This document shows, piece by piece, positions 46,596-55,057 of a DNA stretch of 64,000 nt. Position 1 is the first letter of the stretch, and each line of letters starts with the position of its first letter. A program made the translations under genes and the position numbers. The notes beneath the pieces were generated by a model. The model was not told the DNA's origin and ran no database searches. It saw only the letters and a list, made by a program, of their open reading frames with translations. Location: NCBI RefSeq assembly GCF_004827385.1, contig NZ_SRXN01000001.1, forward strand, positions 62,001-126,000, written 5' to 3'. This DNA is from Ensifer sp. MPMI2T (lineage in GTDB: Bacteria > Pseudomonadota > Alphaproteobacteria > Rhizobiales > Rhizobiaceae).

Positions 46596-47480
46596 TTAGC
46601 CGTTGATCCTCGCCTTGAAGACGAGCAGATCCTGCCAGGCAAACCGCTTGTTGACCGGTGCGGTCACGAGGTCCTGAGGATGTAACGTGGCAAGCGCCGA
46701 GACATGGTGGCCGCCCGCGGAGAGTTCGCGCCATTCCCCGCGCAATTGATGGATCGTCTCGGCACCGCCGAAGAAGAAGCGAGCGGTGAAGTTTCCAAGA
46801 AGCAGCAATTGTTTGGGCTCGGCGAGCGCGATCTGTCGCTCGATGAAGGGCCGGCAGATGTCCGCCTCGCGACCGGAAGGCACGCGGTTCCCAGGCGGAC
46901 GCCAGGGTACGACATTGGTCAGCAACACGTCCTGTCGCGCGAGGCCGATTCCGAAAAGCATGCGCTCGAGCATCTCACCCAGCCTTCCGGCGAATGGCTG
47001 ACCATCGCGATCGTCGTCCGCATAGGGCATCGGTCCGATGATCATGATCCCGGAAGCGGGATTGCCCTCGGCGAAAACGAGATTGCGGGCGCTGTTCTTC
47101 AGGTTGCAATGGTTGAAGGACTCCATTGCCGTTCGGAGTTCCTGCAACGAGCGCGCTGTTTCCGCGGCGAATCGGGCCTCTTTGATAGCCTGCTCGTCGG
47201 GAATCGCGACAGACGGAGGGGAGGCCGCCGGCGCTGCAGGACCGGCATTGCGGGACGGGGTAGGTGTCGCCGGCTCCGCTCTCGCATCTTGCCTTTGGCC
47301 GGTGCCCGTTGGCCCGCTTTGCGGGGCGCTGCGCGCCTCCGCGCGCTTCGCCTTCATCGCCTCGAACTCCGCGAACCGGTCAACGGCTTCGTCTTCCAGC
47401 AGCCATTCGACACCCGCATCCGCATGGAAGGCGAGAAGGGCGGCAAGCTCTGCAGGAGAAAGGTCGTTGGCCGGGATCAT
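46596..47480 (-). CDS. Uracil-DNA glycosylase superfamily protein (divergent)
   Basis: A 294-residue protein. The C-terminal 180 residues show the UDG fold: 'GIMIIGPMPYADDDRDGQPF', 'LTNVVPWRPPGNRVPS', 'LLLLGNFTARFFFG' and the C-terminal 'TLHPQDLVTAPVNKRFAW' (H-P motif). It resembles the family-4/5 enzymes, but the first motif reads GPMP rather than GEAP, and two of the four iron-sulfur cysteines seem replaced (F for C in 'FNHC', W for C in 'PWRPPGNR'). The N-terminal third is a low-complexity linker. DNA repair activity is therefore uncertain. Confidence 0.85.
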   Translation of the reverse strand: MIPANDLSPAELAALLAFHADAGVEWLLEDEAVDRFAEFEAMKAKRAEARSAPQSGPTGTGQRQDARAEPATPTPSRNAGPAAPAASPPSVAIPDEQAIKEARFAAETARSLQELRTAMESFNHCNLKNSARNLVFAEGNPASGIMIIGPMPYADDDRDGQPFAGRLGEMLERMLFGIGLARQDVLLTNVVPWRPPGNRVPSGREADICRPFIERQIALAEPKQLLLLGNFTARFFFGGAETIHQLRGEWRELSAGGHHVSALATLHPQDLVTAPVNKRFAWQDLLVFKARING

Positions 47481-47520
47481 GACTCGAACTTAGCAGATCG
47501 GCGGGAGCGGTCCAGCGGCA

Positions 47521-48813
47521 TCAGGCGGTCTCAGCCGTCCAGGTCGCGATGTCGTGCCGCTCGCCGATCAATGCCAGCCCGTGTGCGATCGACAGCAGTT
47601 CTCCGCCGCTTTCGATCTTTGTCCGGTCGAAACGGCTGTCGAATATGCGTCTTACCGCCGGTACGAACGAGGTGCCGCCGGTGAGGAATACCTTGTCGAT
47701 CGTTGACGGCGCCGTCTCTGTTTTTTGAAGCACCTCATCGAGTGCCTGTTCGATGCGGGCAAGGTCGGGCGCGATCCAGGTCTCGAAGTCGGCGCGCCGA
47801 ACCGTCCTGCGCGCCCGCTCGCCGAGCGGCGCAAAGAAGAACTCGGTTTCCTCCTCCTGCGACAGTCGCATCTTGGTGGCTGAAACCGCCTGGTAGAGCG
47901 GGTAACCCTCGTCATGCTCGATCAGGTCCACGAAGGCTTCGAGCTTTTCCGGCTCAAGGCTCGCCCGGACAAGCTTCTTCAGCTCGGAAAAGTCCTTCAG
48001 CGTCTTGAAGATCGAGAGCTGGTTCCAGCGGCCGAAATTGGCGTAGTAGCTCGATGGTACTTCAAGCAGCTTGTCGAAGCTCTTGAACAGACTCCCCTTT
48101 CCGATGAGCGGTGAGACGATATTGTCGATGATGCGGAAATCAAAATGATCGCCGGCGATGCCGACGCCGGAATGCCCGATCGGCGTCGCCGTCAGCCGGC
48201 CGCTCTTGCTCTCGAAGCGGATAATTGAATAGTCCGTGGTGCCGCCGCCGAAATCGGCGACGAGCACGGTCGCGTCCCTATCGAGTGTTCGCGCGAAAAA
48301 GAATGCGGCCGCGACCGGTTCGTAGACGTAGTGGACCTCGGGAAAGTCAAAGCGTGCCAAGGCACGATTGTAACGCTCGAGTGCCAGCGTCTCGTCCGGC
48401 TTGGCACCCGCAAACTGCACCGGACGCCCGACGACGATCCGTGTCAGCGCGCTGCTCCATTCGCCGCCCGCATAGTCCCTCAACCGCGCGAGGAACGCGT
48501 ACATGAGGTCCTCGAAATCGTGCCGTTTGGCGAAGACCAATGTGCCCTGGAACAACGAACTCGCTGCGAATGTCTTGATTGACTGGAGGAAGCGGCACTC
48601 GCCGGGATTGTCGATAAACTCCCGGATCGCTGCCTGTCCTGCTTCGATCTGTAACGGCCCACGGTCTGCTCTCTTCAGGAACGAAAGTGCCGTCCGGGTC
48701 GTGTCGGATTTGCCGGTAGAGCTTTCGACGACAACGGAGCGGGTCGATGTGCCCTGCGACAATGCCAGCACGGAATTGGTTGTGCCGAAATCGAGGCCGA
48801 GGGCGGATGCCAT
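47521..48813 (-). CDS. Hsp70-like chaperone of the YegD type
   Basis: About 430 residues from ATG 48813 (GGAGA 6 bases upstream; ATGs at 48825 and 48873 are in frame). It has the actin-like ATPase signature of Hsp70: phosphate loop 'GLDFGTTNSVLALS', second phosphate motif 'VLVADFGGGTTDYSIIRF' and adenosine motif 'KVFLTGGTSFVPAVRRIF'. It lacks the long substrate-binding domain of DnaK, as YegD does. Its cellular role is unclear. Confidence 0.88.
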   Translation of the reverse strand: MASALGLDFGTTNSVLALSQGTSTRSVVVESSTGKSDTTRTALSFLKRADRGPLQIEAGQAAIREFIDNPGECRFLQSIKTFAASSLFQGTLVFAKRHDFEDLMYAFLARLRDYAGGEWSSALTRIVVGRPVQFAGAKPDETLALERYNRALARFDFPEVHYVYEPVAAAFFFARTLDRDATVLVADFGGGTTDYSIIRFESKSGRLTATPIGHSGVGIAGDHFDFRIIDNIVSPLIGKGSLFKSFDKLLEVPSSYYANFGRWNQLSIFKTLKDFSELKKLVRASLEPEKLEAFVDLIEHDEGYPLYQAVSATKMRLSQEEETEFFFAPLGERARRTVRRADFETWIAPDLARIEQALDEVLQKTETAPSTIDKVFLTGGTSFVPAVRRIFDSRFDRTKIESGGELLSIAHGLALIGERHDIATWTAETA

Positions 48814-49121
48814 GACTTTCTCCATGTCTTGAGCAGGTCCAGCAAAGATGTTTGCGGTTTTCCGGCGTTGCACTGAAAAGGAAGGGCGGGCCTCCTCGCA
48901 TGCGGGTGCGGCAAAAGCAAGCCGTCTTGGCTACCAACGATCGTGGCGTATTTACGTTTACGTCTAAGTAATATAGGCCATGTGTGGTAATCTCATGAAG
49001 TTATGCGCAAATGCGGAGATAGTCTGTCGCATCCCGGCTCGACAATGCCGACCGCATTTGCCATGACGGGACGATTTAGCTTGGGAACAGAACCGGCGGA
49101 AGACCGGCGACACTGGAGAGC

Positions 49122-50792
49122 ATGACAATGACAGAGGCGATGGAACTGCCGGAACGCGAGAGCATGGAATTCGACGTGGTGATCGTCGGGGCGGGTCCGG
49201 CCGGGCTTGCGGCGGCGATCCGGCTGAAGCAGGTTAATCCGGAGCTCTCCGTTGTCGTCCTGGAAAAGGGTGCCGAGGTCGGCGCGCATATCCTTTCCGG
49301 CGCCGTTGTTGATCCGATCGGCATCGACCGGCTGTTGCCCGGCTGGCGCGACGAGCCGGACCATCCGTTCAAGACGGAAGTCACCGACGATCATTTCCTG
49401 TTCTTGGGTCCCGCCGGCTCGATTCGCCTGCCGAATTTCCTGATGCCGCCGCTGATGAACAATCACGGCAACTACATCGTCTCGCTCGGAAACGTCTGTC
49501 GCTGGCTCGCCACCCATGCCGAGGCGCTCGGCGTCGAGATCTATCCGGGCTTCGCCGCGACCGAGGTGCTCTACAACGACGAGGGCGCAGTGATCGGTGT
49601 CGCCACCGGCGACATGGGTATCGAACGCTCCGGCGAACCGGGGCCGAACTTCGCCCGCGGCATGGCGCTTCTCGGCAAATACACGCTGATCGGCGAGGGT
49701 GTGCGCGGCTCGCTCGCCAAGGAACTGATCGCCAAGTTCAAGCTCGGTGAAGGCCGCGACGTGCCGAAATTCGGCATCGGCCTGAAAGAGCTCTGGGAGG
49801 TGAAGCCGGAGAACCATAAGCCAGGGCTGGTGCAGCACTCTTTCGGCTGGCCGCTCGACATGAGAACCGGCGGCGGCTCGTTCCTCTATCACCTCGAGGA
49901 CAACCTCGTCGCGGTCGGCTTCGTCGTCCACCTCAATTACAAGAACCCCTATCTCCATCCGTTCGAGGAGTTCCAGCGCTTCAAGACGCACCCGGCAATC
50001 CGTGGCACCTTCGAGGGTGGCAAGCGCCTTTCCTATGGCGCCCGCGCCATCACCGAGGGCGGCTATCAGTCGGTGCCGAAGCTCTCCTTCCCCGGCGGCG
50101 CGCTGATCGGCTGCTCGGCCGGCTTCGTCAACGTACCGCGCATCAAGGGCAGCCACAACGCGATGCTGTCGGGCATTCTCGCCGCTGAAAAGCTGGCGGA
50201 CGCCATTGCCGCCGGCCGCGCCAATGACGAGCCGATCGAGATCGAGCGCGGCTGGCGCGACAGCGCCATCGGCCAAGACCTGAAGAAGGTCAGAAATGTC
50301 AAGCCGCTGTGGTCGCGCTTCGGCACGGCGATCGGCGTCGCGCTCGGCGGCCTCGACATGTGGACGAACCAGCTCTTCGGCTTCTCCTTCTTCGGCACGC
50401 TGAGGCACGGCAAGACCGACGCGGCCTCGCTCGAACCGGCGGAACAGCATAAGAAAATCGACTATCCGAAGCCGGACGGGGTCCTGACCTTCGATCGCCT
50501 CTCCTCGGTGTTCCTGTCGAACACCAACCATGAGGAAGACCAGCCGATCCACCTGCAGGTCAAGGACTGGGATCTGCAGAAGCGCTCGGAGTACGACGTT
50601 TATGCCGGCCCCTCGGCGCGCTACTGTCCGGCCGGCGTCTACGAGTGGGTGGAGAAGGACGGCAAGCCGACCTTTGTCATCAACGCGCAGAACTGCGTGC
50701 ACTGCAAGACCTGCGACATCAAGGACCCGAACCAGAACATCAATTGGGTGCCGCCACAAGGGGGCGAAGGCCCGGTCTATCCGAACATGTAA
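49122..50792 (+). CDS. Electron-transfer flavoprotein:ubiquinone oxidoreductase
   Basis: A 556-residue ETF-QO. FAD-binding Rossmann motif 'VVIVGAGPAGLAAAIRL' (about 19-35), central ubiquinone-binding region, and a C-terminal 4Fe-4S ferredoxin-like domain with 'RYCPAGVYEW' and 'NCVHCKTCDIKDPNQNI'. The length matches the family. It passes electrons from reduced ETF (fed by acyl-CoA and choline/dimethylglycine-type dehydrogenases) to ubiquinone in the membrane. The etfAB genes are not in this window. Confidence 0.97.
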   Translation: MTMTEAMELPERESMEFDVVIVGAGPAGLAAAIRLKQVNPELSVVVLEKGAEVGAHILSGAVVDPIGIDRLLPGWRDEPDHPFKTEVTDDHFLFLGPAGSIRLPNFLMPPLMNNHGNYIVSLGNVCRWLATHAEALGVEIYPGFAATEVLYNDEGAVIGVATGDMGIERSGEPGPNFARGMALLGKYTLIGEGVRGSLAKELIAKFKLGEGRDVPKFGIGLKELWEVKPENHKPGLVQHSFGWPLDMRTGGGSFLYHLEDNLVAVGFVVHLNYKNPYLHPFEEFQRFKTHPAIRGTFEGGKRLSYGARAITEGGYQSVPKLSFPGGALIGCSAGFVNVPRIKGSHNAMLSGILAAEKLADAIAAGRANDEPIEIERGWRDSAIGQDLKKVRNVKPLWSRFGTAIGVALGGLDMWTNQLFGFSFFGTLRHGKTDAASLEPAEQHKKIDYPKPDGVLTFDRLSSVFLSNTNHEEDQPIHLQVKDWDLQKRSEYDVYAGPSARYCPAGVYEWVEKDGKPTFVINAQNCVHCKTCDIKDPNQNINWVPPQGGEGPVYPNM

Positions 50793-51290
50793 TGTTCGGG
50801 GAGGGGCCCGGACCTCGCCAGAAGAAAGCGCGGCGAAGATCAGGTCTCCGAACACATGATGTTCCAGCCGGCGGGCCGCACTGCTCGTCGCGAATACGAA
50901 CGGCGCGGGCCGTTAGCCGGCGCGTTTGGTTGCCTTCAACAGTTATGCTCAACGCGCTCGAACCGTTCGGAGCCCGCGTCGTGTCCGCAGCCGAATCCGG
51001 TCTTTTACCAAGGAAGGGCGGTCTTGGGCGGTCCGTCCACAAGCCCATCAATTTTATGTGTCCGGGACGCGGGAGTCAGCGCAATCGCTGACGCAAATGG
51101 AAAAGTGTTTGCCGGAAAGACTCGGTAGCAATGATAGGGGCGTCAATCCGTGCAGGCATTGACGGCCGGGGTAAGCTGTTGCTTCCATCCTCTCGGATTG
51201 GGGCAGGGGCCTTGTTCCGTTCGCTGCCGGCCGCTGCGGTGAGGCTGGCGGTTCGCCATGGGTACACCGCGAGAACAGAGGGAACCGAAA
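50793..51290. other. Intergenic region before the betaine-type binding protein
   Basis: About 500 bases with no convincing gene, repeat or terminator. It should hold the promoter of the ABC transporter genes. Confidence 0.35.
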
Positions 51291-52289
51291 ATGAAGAAAT
51301 TCCTTGCAACGACTTGTCTTGCTGCCGGGCTCCTTGGCCTTGGCAGTGCGGCGTCGGCGGCAGAATGCGGCGACGTGACGATCGCCAACATGAACTGGCA
51401 GAGCGCCGAAGTACTGGCGAATGTGGACAAGTTCATCCTGACCGAGGGCTATGGTTGCAGCGCCGAGCTCGTCGTCGGTGACACGGTGCCGACGATTACT
51501 TCGATGATCGAGAAGGGCGAACCGGATGTTGCGCCGGAAGGCTGGGTCGACCTGTTGCCGGATGTCGTCAATCGCGGCCTTCAGGAAGGCAAGCTCGTTG
51601 GCGCAGCGGTTGCGCTCTCCGACGGGGGCGTCCAGGGCTGGTGGATCCCGAAATACATCGTCGACGCCCATCCGGAGATCAAGACGATCGACGACGTCCT
51701 GAAGCACAAGGAGCTCTTCCCTGACCCTGAGGATCCGAGCAAGGGCGCCGTTTTCAACGGCCCGCAGGGCTGGGGTGGCACCGTGGTGACGACGCAGCTT
51801 TACAAGGCCTATGGCGCCGAGGCTGCCGGCTTCACGCTGGTGGACCCGGGCTCCGCAGCCGGTCTCGACGGCTCGATTGCCAAGGCCTACGAGCGCAAGG
51901 AAGGTTGGGTCGGCTATTACTGGGCACCGACGGCGCTTCTCGGCAAGTATGAAATGGTCAAGCTCGACCATGGCGTCCCGGCGGACCCGGCGGAGTGGAA
52001 GCGCTGCAACACGGTCGCCGATTGCCCGGACCCGAAGAAGAACGATTGGCCGAGAGACAAGGTCCAGACGCTGGTGACCAAGGCGTTTGCCGACCGCGCT
52101 GGTCCGGCAATGGACTACCTCAAGACTCGCGCCTGGCCGAATGATACTGTCAACAAGCTGATGGCCTGGATGACGGACAATCAGGCGAGCGGCGAAGAAG
52201 GCGCGAAGCATTTCCTCGAGGAAAATCCGGATATCTGGACCAAGTGGGTCTCTCCGGAAGTTGCAGAAAAGATCAAAGCTGCGCTTTGA
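51291..52289 (+). CDS. Glycine-betaine/proline-type ABC substrate-binding protein
   Basis: 332 residues from ATG 51291 (AGGGAA upstream). Signal peptide ends 'GSAASAAECG'. The mature part fits the OpuAC/ProX superfamily: 'VTIANMNWQSAEVLANVDKF' at the start, 'EPDVAPEGWVDLLPDV', and 'GWVGYYWAPTALLGKY' with aromatic residues expected to cage a quaternary amine. It most resembles the histidine/proline/betaine type binders of rhizobia, but the substrate is not proven. A permease gene follows; no ATPase gene is adjacent. Confidence 0.92.
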   Translation: MKKFLATTCLAAGLLGLGSAASAAECGDVTIANMNWQSAEVLANVDKFILTEGYGCSAELVVGDTVPTITSMIEKGEPDVAPEGWVDLLPDVVNRGLQEGKLVGAAVALSDGGVQGWWIPKYIVDAHPEIKTIDDVLKHKELFPDPEDPSKGAVFNGPQGWGGTVVTTQLYKAYGAEAAGFTLVDPGSAAGLDGSIAKAYERKEGWVGYYWAPTALLGKYEMVKLDHGVPADPAEWKRCNTVADCPDPKKNDWPRDKVQTLVTKAFADRAGPAMDYLKTRAWPNDTVNKLMAWMTDNQASGEEGAKHFLEENPDIWTKWVSPEVAEKIKAAL

Positions 52290-52304
52290 TTTGTTGATGC
52301 GAAC

Positions 52305-52333
52305 GGGCGGCGCGCATGTCATGCGCGCCGCCC
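52305..52333. promoter_or_regulatory. Intercistronic 13-bp GC-rich hairpin
   Basis: GGGCGGCGCGCAT, 3-base loop, exact complement, 16 bases after the binding-protein stop. Such hairpins often stabilise the upstream message and lower permease output in ABC operons. Confidence 0.6.
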
Positions 52334-52401
52334 TTGTTTGATGACCGACGGCGAAAATAACAAGATGAACGCCGCCGGGAGCTATGCGAAGGGGAATCAA
52401 G

Positions 52402-53289
52402 ATGGAATGGCTGACCAAATTTCCGCATATGGACGATGACCGGCTTCGAGAGCTGAAGAAAGTGATCGACGAAGGTTTCCGAACGTTCACGCGCGCCTAT
52501 GGCGACGGCATCGAGTCTTTCTTCGAGCCGCTGCAGTTCTTTCTGATCCAGTCCGAGCGCTTCATGACGCGGACGCCGTGGCCGATCATCCTGATCCTAG
52601 TCGCGCTGATCGCCTGGCTCGCCAGCCGCAACTGGAAGATCGTGGCTGGTTGCGTGGGCACGCTTCTCGCCATCGGCTATTTCGACATGTGGGACGACAC
52701 GATGAAGACGATCTCGATGATCTTCGTCTGTACCGTCCTGTCGATCGCCATTGGCATACCGATCGGCATCATCATGTCGCGCTCCGATCGCGTTCAGAAC
52801 GTCGTCAATCCGGTGCTCGACGTGATGCAGACGATGCCAAGTTTCGTTTACCTCATCCCGGTGGTTATGCTGCTCGGCATCGGCAAGGTTCCGGGCCTCA
52901 TTGCCGTCGTCATTTACGCCATCCCGCCGATGATCCGCCTTACCAATCTCGGTATCAGGCTCGTCGACAAGGATGTGCTCGAGGCCGCAGACGCCTTCGG
53001 TTCGTCGAGCTGGCAGAAGCTCAAGAACGTGCAGATGCCGCTTGCCTTGCCGACGATCATGGCCGGCATCAACCAGACCATCATGATGGCTCTTGCCATG
53101 GTCGTGATTGCCTCGATGATCGGTGTTCAGGGACTGGGCCAGCCGGTTTTGAAGGCGATCGCCAACCAGTATTTCACCCTCGGCATCTTCAACGGCCTAG
53201 CCATTGTCGGCATCGCGATCATCTTCGATCGCGTCAGTCAAGCCTACGGTCATCGCTTGCAGAGACATCGCGAGATCGTTCACGGCTAA
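52402..53289 (+). CDS. Betaine/proline-type ABC transporter permease
   Basis: 295 residues from ATG 52402 (AAGGGGAATCAAG upstream; ATG 52384 is in frame). It is the ProW/OpuAB type: several membrane helices and the EAA loop 'LEAADAFGSSSWQKLKNVQMPLALPTIMAG' (about 195-225), which contacts the ATPase. It also has 'NVVNPVLDVMQTMPSFVYLIPVVMLLGIGKVPG', diagnostic of the family. The EAA loop is intact, so it should pair with an ATPase, but none is encoded here; a strong terminator follows. Confidence 0.93.
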   Translation: MEWLTKFPHMDDDRLRELKKVIDEGFRTFTRAYGDGIESFFEPLQFFLIQSERFMTRTPWPIILILVALIAWLASRNWKIVAGCVGTLLAIGYFDMWDDTMKTISMIFVCTVLSIAIGIPIGIIMSRSDRVQNVVNPVLDVMQTMPSFVYLIPVVMLLGIGKVPGLIAVVIYAIPPMIRLTNLGIRLVDKDVLEAADAFGSSSWQKLKNVQMPLALPTIMAGINQTIMMALAMVVIASMIGVQGLGQPVLKAIANQYFTLGIFNGLAIVGIAIIFDRVSQAYGHRLQRHREIVHG

Positions 53290-53304
53290 GGCCAAAGGAC
53301 GCAA

Positions 53305-53342
53305 AAAACCGGCCCGGAAACGAACGTTTCCGGGCCGGTTTT
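53305..53342. terminator. Strong bidirectional terminator
   Basis: An 18-bp perfect stem (AAAACCGGCCCGGAAACG) with a 2-base loop. It is A-rich on one side and T-rich on the other, so it can serve both the permease and the convergent oxidoreductase gene. Confidence 0.85.
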
Positions 53343-53402
53343 CGTGTAATCGCGCCCGTCTTGAGAGAGAGAACGCGTGACACAAGACCGAAAGACCGAT
53401 CT

Positions 53403-53443
53403 ACCGCGCCGGGCGTCCAATCGGACACGCTAACGTCGCTGTC
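53403..53443 (+). repeat. Degenerate RIME-like half copy
   Basis: 'accgcgccgggcgtccaatc', then 'ggacacgctaacgtcgctgt'. Same outline as the first palindrome but with several mismatches. It lies just 10 bases past the end of the oxidoreductase gene. Confidence 0.5.
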
Positions 53444-53452
53444 CCTTCTTCC

Positions 53453-54466
53453 TCAAAATCCTTCCAGAACGAGCTTGCCGCGCGTGCGGCCAGTCTCGAT
53501 CATTTGATGCGCCTTCCTGAGTGTGGCGGCGTTGATGGGGCCGAGCGTTTCCGTCAACGTCGTGCGGATCTTGCCGCTGTCGACCAGTTCCGCGACCCGG
53601 TTGAGCAGGTTGTGCTGTTCGATCATGTCAGGCGTTTTGAACAGCGGACGGGCAAACATCATCTCCCAGTGAGTCGATACCGCCTTGCGCTTGAACGGCA
53701 TGACGTCGAGCACCGGAAGATCGTCGATGAGCGCGAAGCGGCCCTGCGGTGCGATCAGCTTGACGATTTCGCCGATATGCTTGTCGGTGTTGGTGGTCGA
53801 GAACACGAAGGCGGGTGCGCCAAGCGCAAGCTGCTCGATCTCGCTGGCAAGCGGACGGCTGTGGTCGAGGATCTGGTGCGCGCCGAGTTTCAGCGCCCAC
53901 TCCCGGGTTTCGGGCCGTGAGGCGGTTGCGATGACGGTGAGGTTCGTCAATGCGCGCAGCAATTGGATCGCGATCGATCCGACGCCGCCAGCGCCGCCGA
54001 TGATCAACACGGCATTGGCAGCCCCCGGCACCGGATCATTGACCTTGAGACGGTCGAACAGCGCCTCCCAGGCGGTGATCGCGGTCAGCGGCAGCGCAGC
54101 GGCCGCGGCAAAGCCGAGAGACTTAGGCTTTCGCCCGACGATGCGCTCGTCCACCAGATGAAACTCGGCATTGGTGCCGGCCCGGTCGAGAGCGCCGGCG
54201 TAGAACACCTCGTCTCCCTCTTGAAACAGTGTGACTTTCGGGCCGACGGCCTTGACGACGCCCGCGGCATCCCAGCCGAGTACCTTCGGTTGGTTCGGCG
54301 CCGGCTGAACGCCGGCACGCACTTTCGTGTCAACGGGATTGACCGAAACCGCTTTGATCTCGACCAGAAGGTCGCGGTCTTCCGGTGAAGGCACGGGAAG
54401 ATCGACGTCGATCAGTGCGGTTTCCGCCGTGATTGGTTGCGGCATTCTATAAGCGACGGCACGCAT
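53453..54466 (-). CDS. Zinc-binding alcohol dehydrogenase/quinone reductase family protein
   Basis: A 337-residue MDR protein. It has the GroES-like N-terminal half ('SVNPVDTKVRAG', 'VLGWDAAGVVKAVGP') and the NAD(P)-binding motif 'IIGGAGGVGSIAIQLL' (157-164). It lacks the structural zinc lobe, as expected for the quinone-reductase-like branch (adh_fam_1 type). It likely reduces an electrophilic quinone or enone with NADPH. It is divergent from an HxlR regulator gene, which probably controls it. Confidence 0.92.
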   Translation of the reverse strand: MRAVAYRMPQPITAETALIDVDLPVPSPEDRDLLVEIKAVSVNPVDTKVRAGVQPAPNQPKVLGWDAAGVVKAVGPKVTLFQEGDEVFYAGALDRAGTNAEFHLVDERIVGRKPKSLGFAAAAALPLTAITAWEALFDRLKVNDPVPGAANAVLIIGGAGGVGSIAIQLLRALTNLTVIATASRPETREWALKLGAHQILDHSRPLASEIEQLALGAPAFVFSTTNTDKHIGEIVKLIAPQGRFALIDDLPVLDVMPFKRKAVSTHWEMMFARPLFKTPDMIEQHNLLNRVAELVDSGKIRTTLTETLGPINAATLRKAHQMIETGRTRGKLVLEGF

Positions 54467-54566
54467 GAGGCACTCCTTTCAAATTGAACAGGAGCTACAT
54501 GAGCATTATAGTCGCTGAGCACAAGAATGCACAAATTTGGCCTATAGTGTCGAAAAAGATACCGTT
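54467..54566. promoter_or_regulatory. Shared operator/promoter region of MDR and HxlR genes
   Basis: A compact 100-base divergent region. It contains two TATAGT motifs ('cattatagtc' and 'cctatagtgt') 37 bases apart, one near each gene. These are candidates for HxlR dimer sites or -10 elements. Confidence 0.4.
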
Positions 54567-54974
54567 ATGTCCCGGCCGCGCGCGAAACTCACGAACACAT
54601 TCCCGGGTTGCCCGGTGGAGTCGGCGCTGAGCTTCATCGACGGCAAATGGAAGGGCGTCATCCTCTATCATCTGATGGTCGAGGGCACCTTGCGCTTCAA
54701 CGAACTGCGGCGGAGATTGCCGAGCGTCACGCAGCGGATGCTCACCAAGCAGTTGCGCGAACTGGAGGAGGCAGGGCTTCTTTCGCGCACTGTTTTCCCG
54801 GTCGTCCCGCCGCGCGTCGACTACGCCTTGACGCCCAGGGGAGAAAGCTTGAGGCCCGTGATCATGGCGCTGAAAGCCTGGGGCGATGAAAACGTTCTTT
54901 GCGACGGCGATCGCATGACGCTGAAGCCGCTTGAAAATCGGCCGGCTGCGCGACCCAAATTGGAGCACACCTGA
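54567..54974 (+). CDS. HxlR-family transcriptional regulator
   Basis: A 135-residue winged-helix regulator with 'TNTFPGCPVESALSFIDGKWKGVILYHLMVEGTLRFNELRRRLP', then 'TQRMLTKQLRELEEAGLLSRTVFP', the HxlR signature. ATG 54567 is preferred; a TTG at 54537 extends the frame. The single early cysteine (C15, 'PGCPVE') matches the redox-sensing cysteine of YodB-type HxlR proteins that control quinone or aldehyde reductases, supporting a link with the divergent MDR gene. That link is inferred. Confidence 0.92.
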   Translation: MSRPRAKLTNTFPGCPVESALSFIDGKWKGVILYHLMVEGTLRFNELRRRLPSVTQRMLTKQLRELEEAGLLSRTVFPVVPPRVDYALTPRGESLRPVIMALKAWGDENVLCDGDRMTLKPLENRPAARPKLEHT

Positions 54975-55057
54975 CCGGCTCCTCTGGAAACCCTTCCCAT
55001 GGCGCTTATCTGTGACATGACATATTTGGCCGAGGTCACTGGAGAAAACGACGTTTC

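Noticed and set aside
48993..50855. 620-codon antisense frame opposite ETF-QO
   Set aside because: ETF-QO has clear FAD and Fe-S motifs on the plus strand. The antisense frame has none and is explained by codon bias.
51054..52490. 478-codon antisense frame over the ABC binding protein
   Set aside because: Runs across an intergenic gap and the binding-protein gene without domain or ribosome site.
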